From assembly GCF_000745175.1 (NCBI RefSeq), contig NZ_JQNI01000002.1, positions 2,123,501 through 2,187,500 of the forward strand: DNA of 64,000 nt. Direction: 5' to 3'. The notes beneath the pieces are model-generated. The model was not told the origin of the DNA. It did not search any database and worked only from the letters and a program-made list of their open reading frames with translations. Position 1 is the first letter of the stretch. The number at the start of each line of letters is the position of its first letter. Positions 54,386-64,000 of this stretch are shown in pieces. A program made the position numbers and the translations under genes. This DNA is from Deinococcus sp. YIM 77859 (GTDB taxonomy: Bacteria; Deinococcota; Deinococci; Deinococcales; Deinococcaceae).

Positions 54386-56221
54386 TCAGCCCAGTTCCGC
54401 CGTCTCCCGCGCGGGCTTCTCCTCCAGGTACTGCCCGGCCTGCATGCGCCACAGTTCGGCGTACTCGCCGCCCTGCGCGAGAAGCTCCGCGTGGGTGCCG
54501 TCCTCGATCAGGCGGCCCGCTCGCATCACCAGGATGCGGTCAGCCATCAAGACGCTTCCTAGGCGGTGGGTGATCAGCAGGGTGGTGCGGCCCCGGGCGA
54601 GGGCGGCAAAAGCCGCAAAAACCTCGCTCTCGCTGCGGGGATCGAGGGCGGCGGTGGGCTCGTCGAGAATGAGGATGCGGGCATCCCGGTACAGGGCGCG
54701 GGCAGTGGCGAGCTTCTGCCATTGCCCGCCCGAGAGGTCCACCCCGCCGAAGGCCTGGCCCAGGCGAGTATTCAGGCCAGCGGCGAGCCGGGGCAGGACC
54801 GTGTCGAGGCCGCTGGCGCGCGCTGCTTGGGCGAGTTTGAAGGCGTCCTCGGGGCGGCCCAGCAGGACGTTTTCGCGCAGCGTCCACTCGAAGCGGGCGA
54901 AGTCTTGGAAGACGGCGGCAACCTGACAACGCCACGCCGTGGGATCGAGGTCGCGCAGGTCCGTGGCCTCGCCCGGCCCTCCGACCAGGATGCGCCCGGC
55001 AGTCGGGTCGTAGAAACGCAGCAGCAGCTTGACCAGGGTGGTTTTGCCCGCTCCGTTCTCCCCCACGATGGCGACAACCTGCCCCTCGGGAATGTCTAGC
55101 GAAATGTCCTCCAGCGCAGGCTGGCCGCCGTAGGCGAAGCTCACGTGCTCCAGCGTCAGGTCAAGGCGTGCGGGGAGGGGACGGGGTGTCTCGGGTGGGG
55201 CAACCCCCGGGCGGGCGTCGAGGAAGGCGTAGTACTTCTGAAACCAGCGCAGGTGCTCGGTACCCATGCCGAGGTACTCGGTGACGCTGCCCAGGCCCTC
55301 ACGGACCTGCGCGAGCGCGCCGATCACCAGCACGACCGTGCCCGCCGTGAGTACCCCCGCTTCCGCCTGCGCCACCGCGTAGGCAAAAAGACCCGCGGTG
55401 ACCCCCAACGCGAGCGCCTGCGCAGGCAGCACGCCCAGCACCTGTCTGTTGCGCACCGCACGCATCACCCGCTGGTACGCCGTCGCCTTGCTCACATACC
55501 GACTGGTGAGGTAGGGCATCAGGTCGTAGAGGCGCACCTCCTTGGCGTACTCGTGGCGCATGGCGACGCGTTGGTCGTAGGCGAGTTCGCGGGCCTCTTG
55601 GGTACGCTGAATGGCGAGGCTCCAGCCCAGCTCGCGCAGGCGAATCTGGGTGCGGGCCAGCGGCAGCATGCCCAGCACCACGACCAGCGGCACCCACCAG
55701 CCCACGGTCAGGAGCGTCCCAGCCACACCCACCACGCTCACCAGCGAGCGCAGCAGTCCGAGCAGCGTCGCCGTGAGGTTGAGCGGGCGGAAGCGTGCGC
55801 CTACCTGGAGGGTTTCTACGTCGTCATGAAAGCGGGGGTCCTCGACCACGTCCAGACCTGGGAGCTCCCGCATCTTGTGCATCAGGCTGGTGACCGTCTG
55901 CACGGTGAAGTGATCGGCGGCGTAGCCTTGGAGCACCGTGCTCGCCACCTGCGCGAGCTGCGTGAGCAGGGCTGTGCCCGCCCAGGCGAGGGCGAGCAGC
56001 GTGAGATTCGTCTCGCCGCCCTGCACGGCGCGGCTGATTCCATCCACCGTCCACTTGCTCAGCAGAATTGTCGCGGTGGGCGTGAGCCCCTGCACCACGA
56101 CCATCAGGCCCATCAGGACGACGAGGCCGGGCGCGCTGCGGAACAGGGCGGGAAGCGCGCGGGCCAGCACGGTGAGCTGTTCGCGGATGGCCAGGGGCTG
56201 AACCTCGGGCTGTTTTCTCAC
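54386..56221 (-). CDS. ABC transporter, fused permease and ATPase (exporter type)
   Basis: 611 residues from a GTG (VRKQPEVQPL) placed 6 bases after a TACACT box; a longer frame to 56284 is possible. Six membrane helices fill the first 330 residues. The ATPase domain has Walker A GENGAGKTT, the Q loop VFQDF, the signature DLSGGQWQ, Walker B ILILDEPTAALD and the switch histidine ITHR. Half-transporter that would work as a homodimer; substrate (lipid, peptide or drug) not determinable. The cytochrome c gene lies upstream on the same strand. Confidence 0.92.
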   Translation of the reverse strand: MRKQPEVQPLAIREQLTVLARALPALFRSAPGLVVLMGLMVVVQGLTPTATILLSKWTVDGISRAVQGGETNLTLLALAWAGTALLTQLAQVASTVLQGYAADHFTVQTVTSLMHKMRELPGLDVVEDPRFHDDVETLQVGARFRPLNLTATLLGLLRSLVSVVGVAGTLLTVGWWVPLVVVLGMLPLARTQIRLRELGWSLAIQRTQEARELAYDQRVAMRHEYAKEVRLYDLMPYLTSRYVSKATAYQRVMRAVRNRQVLGVLPAQALALGVTAGLFAYAVAQAEAGVLTAGTVVLVIGALAQVREGLGSVTEYLGMGTEHLRWFQKYYAFLDARPGVAPPETPRPLPARLDLTLEHVSFAYGGQPALEDISLDIPEGQVVAIVGENGAGKTTLVKLLLRFYDPTAGRILVGGPGEATDLRDLDPTAWRCQVAAVFQDFARFEWTLRENVLLGRPEDAFKLAQAARASGLDTVLPRLAAGLNTRLGQAFGGVDLSGGQWQKLATARALYRDARILILDEPTAALDPRSESEVFAAFAALARGRTTLLITHRLGSVLMADRILVMRAGRLIEDGTHAELLAQGGEYAELWRMQAGQYLEEKPARETAELG

Positions 56222-56227
56222 CCGGCG

Positions 56228-56233
56228 AGTGTA
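56228..56233 (-). promoter_or_regulatory. -10 box TACACT of the ABC transporter gene
   Basis: TACACT on the minus strand, six bases from the GTG at 56221; leaderless layout that decides the start. Confidence 0.5.
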
Positions 56234-56292
56234 GGCAGTCGGCCCTGCTTTCACTGTGTGCTTCAGACGGGGCAGGATCGTCACACCAGCAG

Positions 56293-56328
56293 AGGCAGCG
56301 CCACCCCGTCCTATGGGCGGCGCTGCCT
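56293..56328 (-). terminator. 10-bp hairpin after the cytochrome c gene
   Basis: AGGCAGCGCC and GGCGCTGCCT pair perfectly over a 16-base loop, 12 bases beyond the cytochrome c stop. No T-run follows, so termination would be rho-assisted, or the hairpin protects the mRNA 3' end. Confidence 0.5.
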
Positions 56329-56339
56329 GGCGAGTGCCG

Positions 56340-57118
<779 letters not shown>

Positions 57119-57173
57119 GGCGAGGGATGCCGGTCCCGAGGACTTGAGCTGCGCTTGACCAGTGGCCACCGCC

Positions 57174-57548
57174 CTATAGAAGCCGCTCGGGCGGGGCGCT
57201 GTTCTCCTCTGCGGGCCACCATTGCAGCCGCGCAAGGTCGCAGCGCCCGCTGGCGTCAAAGGTCACGCCCTCGGCCTCCAGCAGCCGTTCCTGCACGTTC
57301 CCAAAGCCGAGCTTGTGGGTGCTGACCCGGCCCTGCGCGTTGATCACCCGTTGCCAGGGCAGATCCGACTGCCCGGGCAGGCTCGCAAGCACGAACCCGG
57401 CCAGCCGTGCTCCCCCTGGCCCTGGCCTGCCGGCCAGGAGCGCGAGTTGTCCGTACGTCATCACCCGGCCCGGCGGGATGCGAGCGATCAGCGCCAGGAC
57501 GCGCGCGCGGAAGGTGTCCTCCGCCGGTGCCCCAGCTTCATGCCCCAT
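57174..57548 (-). CDS. Alkyltransferase-like (ATL) DNA-binding protein
   Basis: 124 residues resembling the DNA-binding domain of O6-alkylguanine-DNA alkyltransferases: VLALIARIPPGRVMTYGQLALLAG, RLAGFVLASLP, and DLPWQRVINAQGRVS. The catalytic motif PCHRV is replaced by PWQRV (W65), the hallmark of ATL proteins, which bind and flip O6-alkylguanine without repairing it and hand the lesion to nucleotide excision repair. No methyltransferase activity is expected. Confidence 0.9.
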   Translation of the reverse strand: MGHEAGAPAEDTFRARVLALIARIPPGRVMTYGQLALLAGRPGPGGARLAGFVLASLPGQSDLPWQRVINAQGRVSTHKLGFGNVQERLLEAEGVTFDASGRCDLARLQWWPAEENSAPPERLL

Positions 57549-57620
57549 GGGGCACCTCCTCGTCGGATCGGGTGCGGCCCCTCCCCCGAAGGGCCATCCT
57601 CAGCGCTCGCCTTTGGGGGG

Positions 57621-58496
<876 letters not shown>

Positions 58497-58605
58497 GACT
58501 GTCTCCAGCGTTGGGTGAGTGGAAAAAGCGCGGCGGGAGAAGGAAAAAGAATGCCGTTCGCCTTGGGCGCTTTCCCGGAGGCCCCGGTTAGAGCCGGAAT
58601 CCGTA

Positions 58606-58947
58606 TCACGGCACCACCTGCACGCACACCACTCGCCACTTGCCCTCCTGCTGGGCATACACCCGCAGGAAGCTCTGCACCCGCGTGCCGTTCGCGTACA
58701 GGGTGCCGCGGGTGATCGCCGTCTGGCCGTATACCCGCGCGGCATGGCGTTCAAACATGAGCGCCTGCGGGGGGAGACGGCCCATGCCTTCAAGCAGGCC
58801 TGCGCGGAAGATCACCTCACCTGCGGGAAAGAAGCCCAGCCAGTCTTCGGCCATCAACTCCGCCAGCGCCCCGGGGTCGCGGCGGTGGTAGGCGGCATTC
58901 CAGGCGTCGTCGAGCGCCAACACGGCGTCTAGGTCGCTGACAGCCAC
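58606..58947 (-). CDS. NTF2-like/SnoaL-type small protein
   Basis: 113 residues with the cone-shaped NTF2/DUF4440 pattern: an N-terminal helix (LDAVLALDDAWNAAYHRRDPGALAELMAEDW), then strands containing RGTLYANGTRVQSFLRVYAQQEGKWRVVCVQVV. No catalytic residue can be assigned. It lies one base downstream of mqnE and upstream of mqnA, so it is probably in a menaquinone gene cluster by position only. Confidence 0.8.
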   Translation of the reverse strand: MAVSDLDAVLALDDAWNAAYHRRDPGALAELMAEDWLGFFPAGEVIFRAGLLEGMGRLPPQALMFERHAARVYGQTAITRGTLYANGTRVQSFLRVYAQQEGKWRVVCVQVVP

Positions 58948-58948
58948 C

Positions 58949-60079
<1,131 letters not shown>

Positions 60080-60134
60080 GGAGGCATGTTACGCCCCCTC
60101 CCGTGGGGAAGTGTCCCTCGGGCAGGCGGCCGAC

Positions 60135-61523
60135 CTAGCCCCTTCCGGCCCAGCTCCCTGATGCGGACGCCCCGCCCACCGCCAGGGCCTTGACGCGCAC
60201 GTCTGGCGCGCCCGCCGCGTACGGGGTCCAGTGAAGCTCGCTGCCCACGGCTTCGATGTTCGCGAGCAGGTCCAGGATGTTTCCGGCAACGGTAAAGACT
60301 TCGAGGGGATACGCGACCTTGCCCCCCTCCAGCCAGAAGCCCTGGGCTTCCAGGCTGAAGTCTCCGGTGATGGGGTTGGCGCCCGCGTGCCCGCCCGAGA
60401 CCTCCGTGAGGCGCAGCCCCGTCAGGCCGGAGGCGAGGGCAGCCGGACTCGTGTGCCCGCCCTGTAGGTAGAGGTTGCTGGGGCCCACACCGACGGTGCC
60501 CTGAATGCCGAAGCGGGTGGCGTGTCCGGTGCTGGCTGTTCCCGCACGTGCGGCGGTAGCGGCGTTGTGCATCAAGGCGGTCAGGCGGCCCTGCTCGATC
60601 AGCGTGAGGGGGGTGCTGGGGCAGCCCTCCGCGTCGAAGGCGCGTGACGCGAGGCCGCGCGGCAGGGTCGCGTCGTCCACCAGGGTGACCACAGAAGCGG
60701 CGATCCGCTCGCCCAGGCGGCCCACCAGGGGACTCTTGCCTTCCTCCACCATCTTGCCGCTGAACATCGGGCTAAACAGCATCAGCAGGTGCGCCAGGCA
60801 CTCTCCCGTGATGACCGCCGGGAAGGTGCCGCTGGGAGCCGGTTGCGCGCCCAGCAGAGCCACTGCCTTTTCCACCGCCGAAAGGGCCGTGCGGGTGGGG
60901 TCGAGTTCGCTGAACTCGCGGGTAAATTGCCAGTCACCCTGCATCTTGTTCTGCCCGCCTTCCGACACCAGGGGAGAGACGTACGCCATGGCATAGAGCT
61001 GCCGTTCCTCGCGGGCCAGCCCCTCGGTGTTGGCCACGAGGCACTGGCTGTCGCTGTCCTGGTAGTCGCTGTCAGGCACGCTGCTCACACGTGGGTCGGC
61101 CTCGCGGGCCACCCGGTCGAGGTCGAGGGCGACCCTCACCTTCTGCTCGACCGTCACGCCGCTCAGGCCCTCGCCGTACAGGTCGAGCGCGGGTGGAGGG
61201 GGCCAGTCGCGCAGGGCGGCGCCGGGCTCTGGCGCCACGAGTTCGGCATTCTCGATGGCGCCGGAGAGCGCGCGGTCGAGGGCGGGCCGGGAGAGGTTCT
61301 CGGTGAAGCTGTAGCCCCACGCGCCCCGGACCAGGGCCCGCAGGCCGATGCCCTGCCGGGTGGAGAGCTTGAACTCGCTCACCTCGCCGCGGAAGGCTTG
61401 CACGCTCGTGGAGGTGTCCCGCTCGCCGTACACTTCCAGGGTCACGCCGCGCTCGCGGGCACGGCCGAGCAGGTAGGCGCGCGCGCCTTCGAGGCTGAGC
61501 TGCTGTTCGGTCGTTGTGGTCAT
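60135..61523 (-). CDS. pmbA: TldD/PmbA family protein, PmbA (TldE) subunit
   Basis: 462 residues from MTTTTEQQLSLEG; the ATG overlaps the tldD stop (61520-61523). It has the family's N-terminal alpha/beta domain (TSTSVQAFRGEVSEFKLSTRQGIGLRAL) and the C-terminal beta region (GGHAGANPITGDFSLEAQGFWLEGGK) but no HExxxH, as expected for the non-catalytic partner. TldD and TldE form a heterodimeric protease that trims leader peptides and unfolded peptides, including CcdA and microcin precursors in E. coli. Confidence 0.93.
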   Translation of the reverse strand: MTTTTEQQLSLEGARAYLLGRARERGVTLEVYGERDTSTSVQAFRGEVSEFKLSTRQGIGLRALVRGAWGYSFTENLSRPALDRALSGAIENAELVAPEPGAALRDWPPPPALDLYGEGLSGVTVEQKVRVALDLDRVAREADPRVSSVPDSDYQDSDSQCLVANTEGLAREERQLYAMAYVSPLVSEGGQNKMQGDWQFTREFSELDPTRTALSAVEKAVALLGAQPAPSGTFPAVITGECLAHLLMLFSPMFSGKMVEEGKSPLVGRLGERIAASVVTLVDDATLPRGLASRAFDAEGCPSTPLTLIEQGRLTALMHNAATAARAGTASTGHATRFGIQGTVGVGPSNLYLQGGHTSPAALASGLTGLRLTEVSGGHAGANPITGDFSLEAQGFWLEGGKVAYPLEVFTVAGNILDLLANIEAVGSELHWTPYAAGAPDVRVKALAVGGASASGSWAGRG

Positions 61524-62914
61524 GCGCGGCCTCCCACGGTGATCTCGGAAATGAGGATGTGCGGCTGGCCCACGTCGGTGGGCAGGGAACCGGACACGCT
61601 GCCGCACATGCCCTGCCCCAACGCCAGGTCACCCGCGACGCCCACAATGTGTTTGAGGTCCTGTGCCCCGTTCCCGACGAGCGAGGCCCCCTTGAGCGGC
61701 TCGGCGATCTCGCCCCCGCGGATCATGTACGCCTCGTTGACCGCGAAGTTGTAGTCACCGGTGCCGGGGGTCACGCTGCCGCCGCCCATCCTCCGGGCGT
61801 AGATGCCCAGGGAGACCTGCCGGATCAGGCTCTCGGGCGTCTCCTGCCCCCTGTCGATAAAGGTCGAGCGCATACGGCTGGCGGGTGCGAAGGTGTAGTT
61901 CTGCCGCCGCCCGCTGCCGGTGCGCGCGTAGCCGGTCTTGAGTTCGCCCACGCGGTCTACCAGAAAGGACTTCAGCACCCCGTTCTCGATCAGCACGGTG
62001 CGCTGACCGGGCATGCCCTCGTCGTCCACCGTGACCATGCCCCAGGCTCCTGGAAGGGTGCCGTCGTCGATGGCCGTCACCGACTCGTGCGCGATCTTTT
62101 GCCCGAGCTTATCCGCGAAGACGCTGGCGTTCTTCTCCACCGCCGTCGTCTCCAGGATGTGCCCGCACGCCTCGTGGAAGATCACGCCGCCGAACTCGTT
62201 GCCGATCACCACCGGGAGTTTTCCGGCGGGTGCGTACCCAGCGTGCAGCATGGCGCCCGCGATGCGAGCGGCCTCCGCGCCGATTTGTTCGGGGGTGACC
62301 GTCTCGAAGAACTCTAGGCCCTGTCCCGCACCGGGTCCGTAGAAGCCGCTCTGGCGCAGGGTGCCGTCCTGGGCGATGGCGGTGACACTGAGGCGCGTCC
62401 AGACCCGCTCGTCTTCGGCCCACACCCCTTCGGAGTTGGCGATGAGCACGCGCTGCACCCGGTCGAGGTAGTTCACGTCCACGGTCGTCACAAAGCCGGC
62501 GCCCGCTGCCGCACCGTGTGCTCGGCGCATCAGGGCCAGCTTCTCGCGCTTGGCGGCGTGAAGGGGATGCTGGCGGGCCACATACAGCGGCTTCACGTCC
62601 AGGCGGCAAAAGTCCAGGCCACCCGCGCCCGCGCGGTTGACCTCACCCGCCCCGCCGCGAGCGCGCGCGACGTTGTTCGCCAGTTCGCGCAGCCCCCCGG
62701 GGGTCACGTCGTTCGTGTAGGCGTACACCACGCGCGGCCCGTACAGCAGCCGCAAGCCCGCGCCGAAGAGGTTGCCTCCCCCCGCGTCCTTGACCTCGCC
62801 CTGGTGCAGGCGGAGCGTGGTCGAGACGGTGTCCTCTACGAAGAGTTCTGCGAAGTCCGCCCCGCCCGCTTGGGCGAGCGCGAGGACCTCGGTGACCAGG
62901 TGTTCATGAAGCAT
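61520..62914 (-). CDS. tldD: Metalloprotease TldD
   Basis: 464 residues. The zinc-site motif HExxxH is H247-E248-A-C-G-H252 in GVIFHEACGHILE, and the third ligand region GMCGSVSG lies near the C-terminus. Flanking blocks DDEGMPGQRTVLIENGVL and GTGDYNFAVNEAYMIRGGEI are family-typical. Active subunit of the TldD-TldE protease, coded in an overlapping pair with pmbA. The 210 bases upstream to the next gene show no other gene. Confidence 0.95.
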   Translation of the reverse strand: MLHEHLVTEVLALAQAGGADFAELFVEDTVSTTLRLHQGEVKDAGGGNLFGAGLRLLYGPRVVYAYTNDVTPGGLRELANNVARARGGAGEVNRAGAGGLDFCRLDVKPLYVARQHPLHAAKREKLALMRRAHGAAAGAGFVTTVDVNYLDRVQRVLIANSEGVWAEDERVWTRLSVTAIAQDGTLRQSGFYGPGAGQGLEFFETVTPEQIGAEAARIAGAMLHAGYAPAGKLPVVIGNEFGGVIFHEACGHILETTAVEKNASVFADKLGQKIAHESVTAIDDGTLPGAWGMVTVDDEGMPGQRTVLIENGVLKSFLVDRVGELKTGYARTGSGRRQNYTFAPASRMRSTFIDRGQETPESLIRQVSLGIYARRMGGGSVTPGTGDYNFAVNEAYMIRGGEIAEPLKGASLVGNGAQDLKHIVGVAGDLALGQGMCGSVSGSLPTDVGQPHILISEITVGGRA

Positions 62915-63124
62915 GGATAGACCTTTCTGCTGGAGGCTCTGCGGGTCGAAACAGGGCCTCGCTGCGGATCGCGCGAGGTGGTGGGGAGGGGAGCCGTACC
63001 CTCTACTGTGACGTTTCTCTCTCTCAAAAGAAAGCAGAAAGGTTGATCCAGCGGGGGAAGGGCGGCGGGTAGGCCATTTCGCTGAGGGCGGGAGACGTCC
63101 TGCTCGGGCTGTTCGGCTGGGCGC

Positions 63125-63676
63125 CTAGCCCTCATCCGCCAGCCGGGCGGCCACCCCCGGCCACTCGTCCCGCGTGACCGAGTACATCACCGTGTCGCGC
63201 ATCGTGCCGTCGGGCCGCCGCATGTGCCGCCGCAACACGCCTTCGCGCACCGCGCCGAGCTTCTCGATGGCCCGCTGTGAGCGCGTGTTCAGGAGGTCAG
63301 TCTTGAGCTGCACCCGCTCCATGCCCAGCACCTCAAAGGCGTGCGCGAGCAGCTGCCGCTTCATCCGCCGGTTCACGCCGCTGCCGTGCCAGCGGGGGTG
63401 CAGCCATGTCCACCCGATTTCCAGCCCGCCGTGTGCGGCGCGGATGTCACCGTAGCGCGTGCTCCCCGCCACTTCGCCGCCCACCTCCACCACAAAGGGC
63501 ATGTGATCGGGGGCCTCCAGCGCCGCCTGGTAGGAGGCGGGCTGATCGGGAGGTGTTCCCATCCACCGCAGTTCGTCCGCACAGTCACGCGCCAACGCGC
63601 AGAGGGCCGGAATGTCCGCCGCCGTGAGGGGCCGCAGGAGGAGGTCACCGTCTGTCAGCGTGAGGGAATGCCGCAT
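63125..63676 (-). CDS. GNAT acetyltransferase (RimJ/RimL-like)
   Basis: 183 residues from MRHSLTLTDG; a longer frame to 63724 exists. GNAT motifs are LLLRPLTAADIPAL, the beta strand and pyrophosphate loop GWTWLHPRWHGSGVNRRMKRQLLAHAFE, and the C-terminal VQLKTDLLNTRSQRAIEKLGAVREG, a RimL-type block. It acetylates an amine of unknown identity. The A-loop RxxGxG/A appears as HGSGVN, slightly divergent. Confidence 0.88.
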   Translation of the reverse strand: MRHSLTLTDGDLLLRPLTAADIPALCALARDCADELRWMGTPPDQPASYQAALEAPDHMPFVVEVGGEVAGSTRYGDIRAAHGGLEIGWTWLHPRWHGSGVNRRMKRQLLAHAFEVLGMERVQLKTDLLNTRSQRAIEKLGAVREGVLRRHMRRPDGTMRDTVMYSVTRDEWPGVAARLADEG

Positions 63677-63743
63677 GGGGGCAGTGTGGCACAGGCCCTG
63701 CGGCCCGCTGAGGTGGGACAGCAACAGAATGGCCAGCGTGCGC

Positions 63744-63749
63744 TACGCT
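63744..63749 (+). promoter_or_regulatory. -10 box TACGCT of the DUF3006-like gene
   Basis: TACGCT with six bases to the ATG at 63756; leaderless layout. Confidence 0.4.
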
Positions 63750-63755
63750 GGGGGC

Positions 63756-64000
63756 ATGAAGGACGGGAAACGCGCGCAGCGGCAGGAGCGCTGGACGGTG
63801 GACGGGATCGAGGAGGGGCCGCAGGGCCGCGTGGCACGGGTGGAACGCGAGGACGGCTCCACCTTTGACCTTCCCCTGGCCGCCCTGCCCGAGGGGGTGC
63901 GCGAGGGGGACGTGCTCGCGGTGCAAGACGGCCCCGATGACGTGACGGCCCAGGTTCTTCCCGCAGAGACCCGTATCCGGCGGGCCCGGGCCCAGCGCCG
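63756..64000 (+). CDS. DUF3006-like protein, 3' end cut by window edge
   Basis: About 81 residues are visible from MKDGKRAQRQERWTVDGIEEG. The pattern WTVDGIEEGPQGRVARVE, LPLAALPEGVREGDVLAV is that of DUF3006, a small beta-barrel-like domain of unknown function. The visible tail is arginine-rich. The stop codon is beyond base 64000. Confidence 0.65.
   Translation, partial: MKDGKRAQRQERWTVDGIEEGPQGRVARVEREDGSTFDLPLAALPEGVREGDVLAVQDGPDDVTAQVLPAETRIRRARAQR

Overview
The window reads as chromosomal DNA of a Deinococcus. The inference rests on high G+C, many start codons placed 5-7 bases after a TAnnnT box (leaderless transcription), a stand-alone bacterial nitric oxide synthase, a PriA that has lost its helicase motifs, a PilF-type pilus ATPase with repeated N-terminal domains as in Thermus, class II ribonucleotide reductase and the futalosine route to menaquinone. 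The species cannot be fixed from the sequence alone.

Layout. 1-9 kb: a truncated PilT-like ATPase, a short minus-strand operon (hexapeptide acyltransferase, 5-formyl-THF cyclo-ligase-like, DinB-like), fabI, then pgeF-yqeG and the pilus motor pair pilB(pilF)-pilT. 9-26.5 kb: mostly housekeeping and envelope genes (secreted DUF4403-like protein, YjbQ, NOS, penicillin-acylase-like hydrolase, EamA exporter, priA, phosphoesterase, DUF1206, PP2C phosphatase, ridA, PSP1, subtilisin-like lipoprotein) ending in a large TPR/BTAD transcription regulator.

26.5-36.4 kb: a complete type I-C CRISPR-Cas locus, all read on the minus strand: cas3, cas5c, cas8c, cas7c, cas4, cas1, cas2, a leader and an array of 22 repeats and 21 spacers. 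The 37-nt repeat folds as a 9-bp stem closed by a UUCG tetraloop and leaves an 11-nt 5' handle, as expected for Cas5c processing. The locus lies between the BTAD regulator and a tRNA-Pro gene.

36.5-51 kb: M29-type aminopeptidase, mgsA with a ROK kinase, a thioesterase, cutA, tRNA-Trp, nth, an MFS transporter, a coiled-coil zinc-ribbon protein, and nrdJ carrying a 358-residue intein at the NP/CGEIPL site; then a PQQ-type sugar dehydrogenase and a second subtilisin-like lipoprotein. 51-54.4 kb is the mobile-element scar zone: a 5'-truncated tnpB with its right end abutting a beheaded small lipoprotein gene, der with a 108-bp insertion-like block at its start codon, and a decayed transposase. 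54.4-64 kb: ABC exporter, cytochrome c, alkyltransferase-like protein, mqnA and mqnE, the tldD-pmbA pair, a GNAT acetyltransferase and a truncated DUF3006 gene.

No wholly unknown system was evident. The strongest leads are the hyperstable CRISPR repeat and structured leader, the hairpin between cas3 and cas5c, the NrdJ intein, the motif-less PriA, the orphan tnpB right end, and the direct-repeat-flanked block at the der start.
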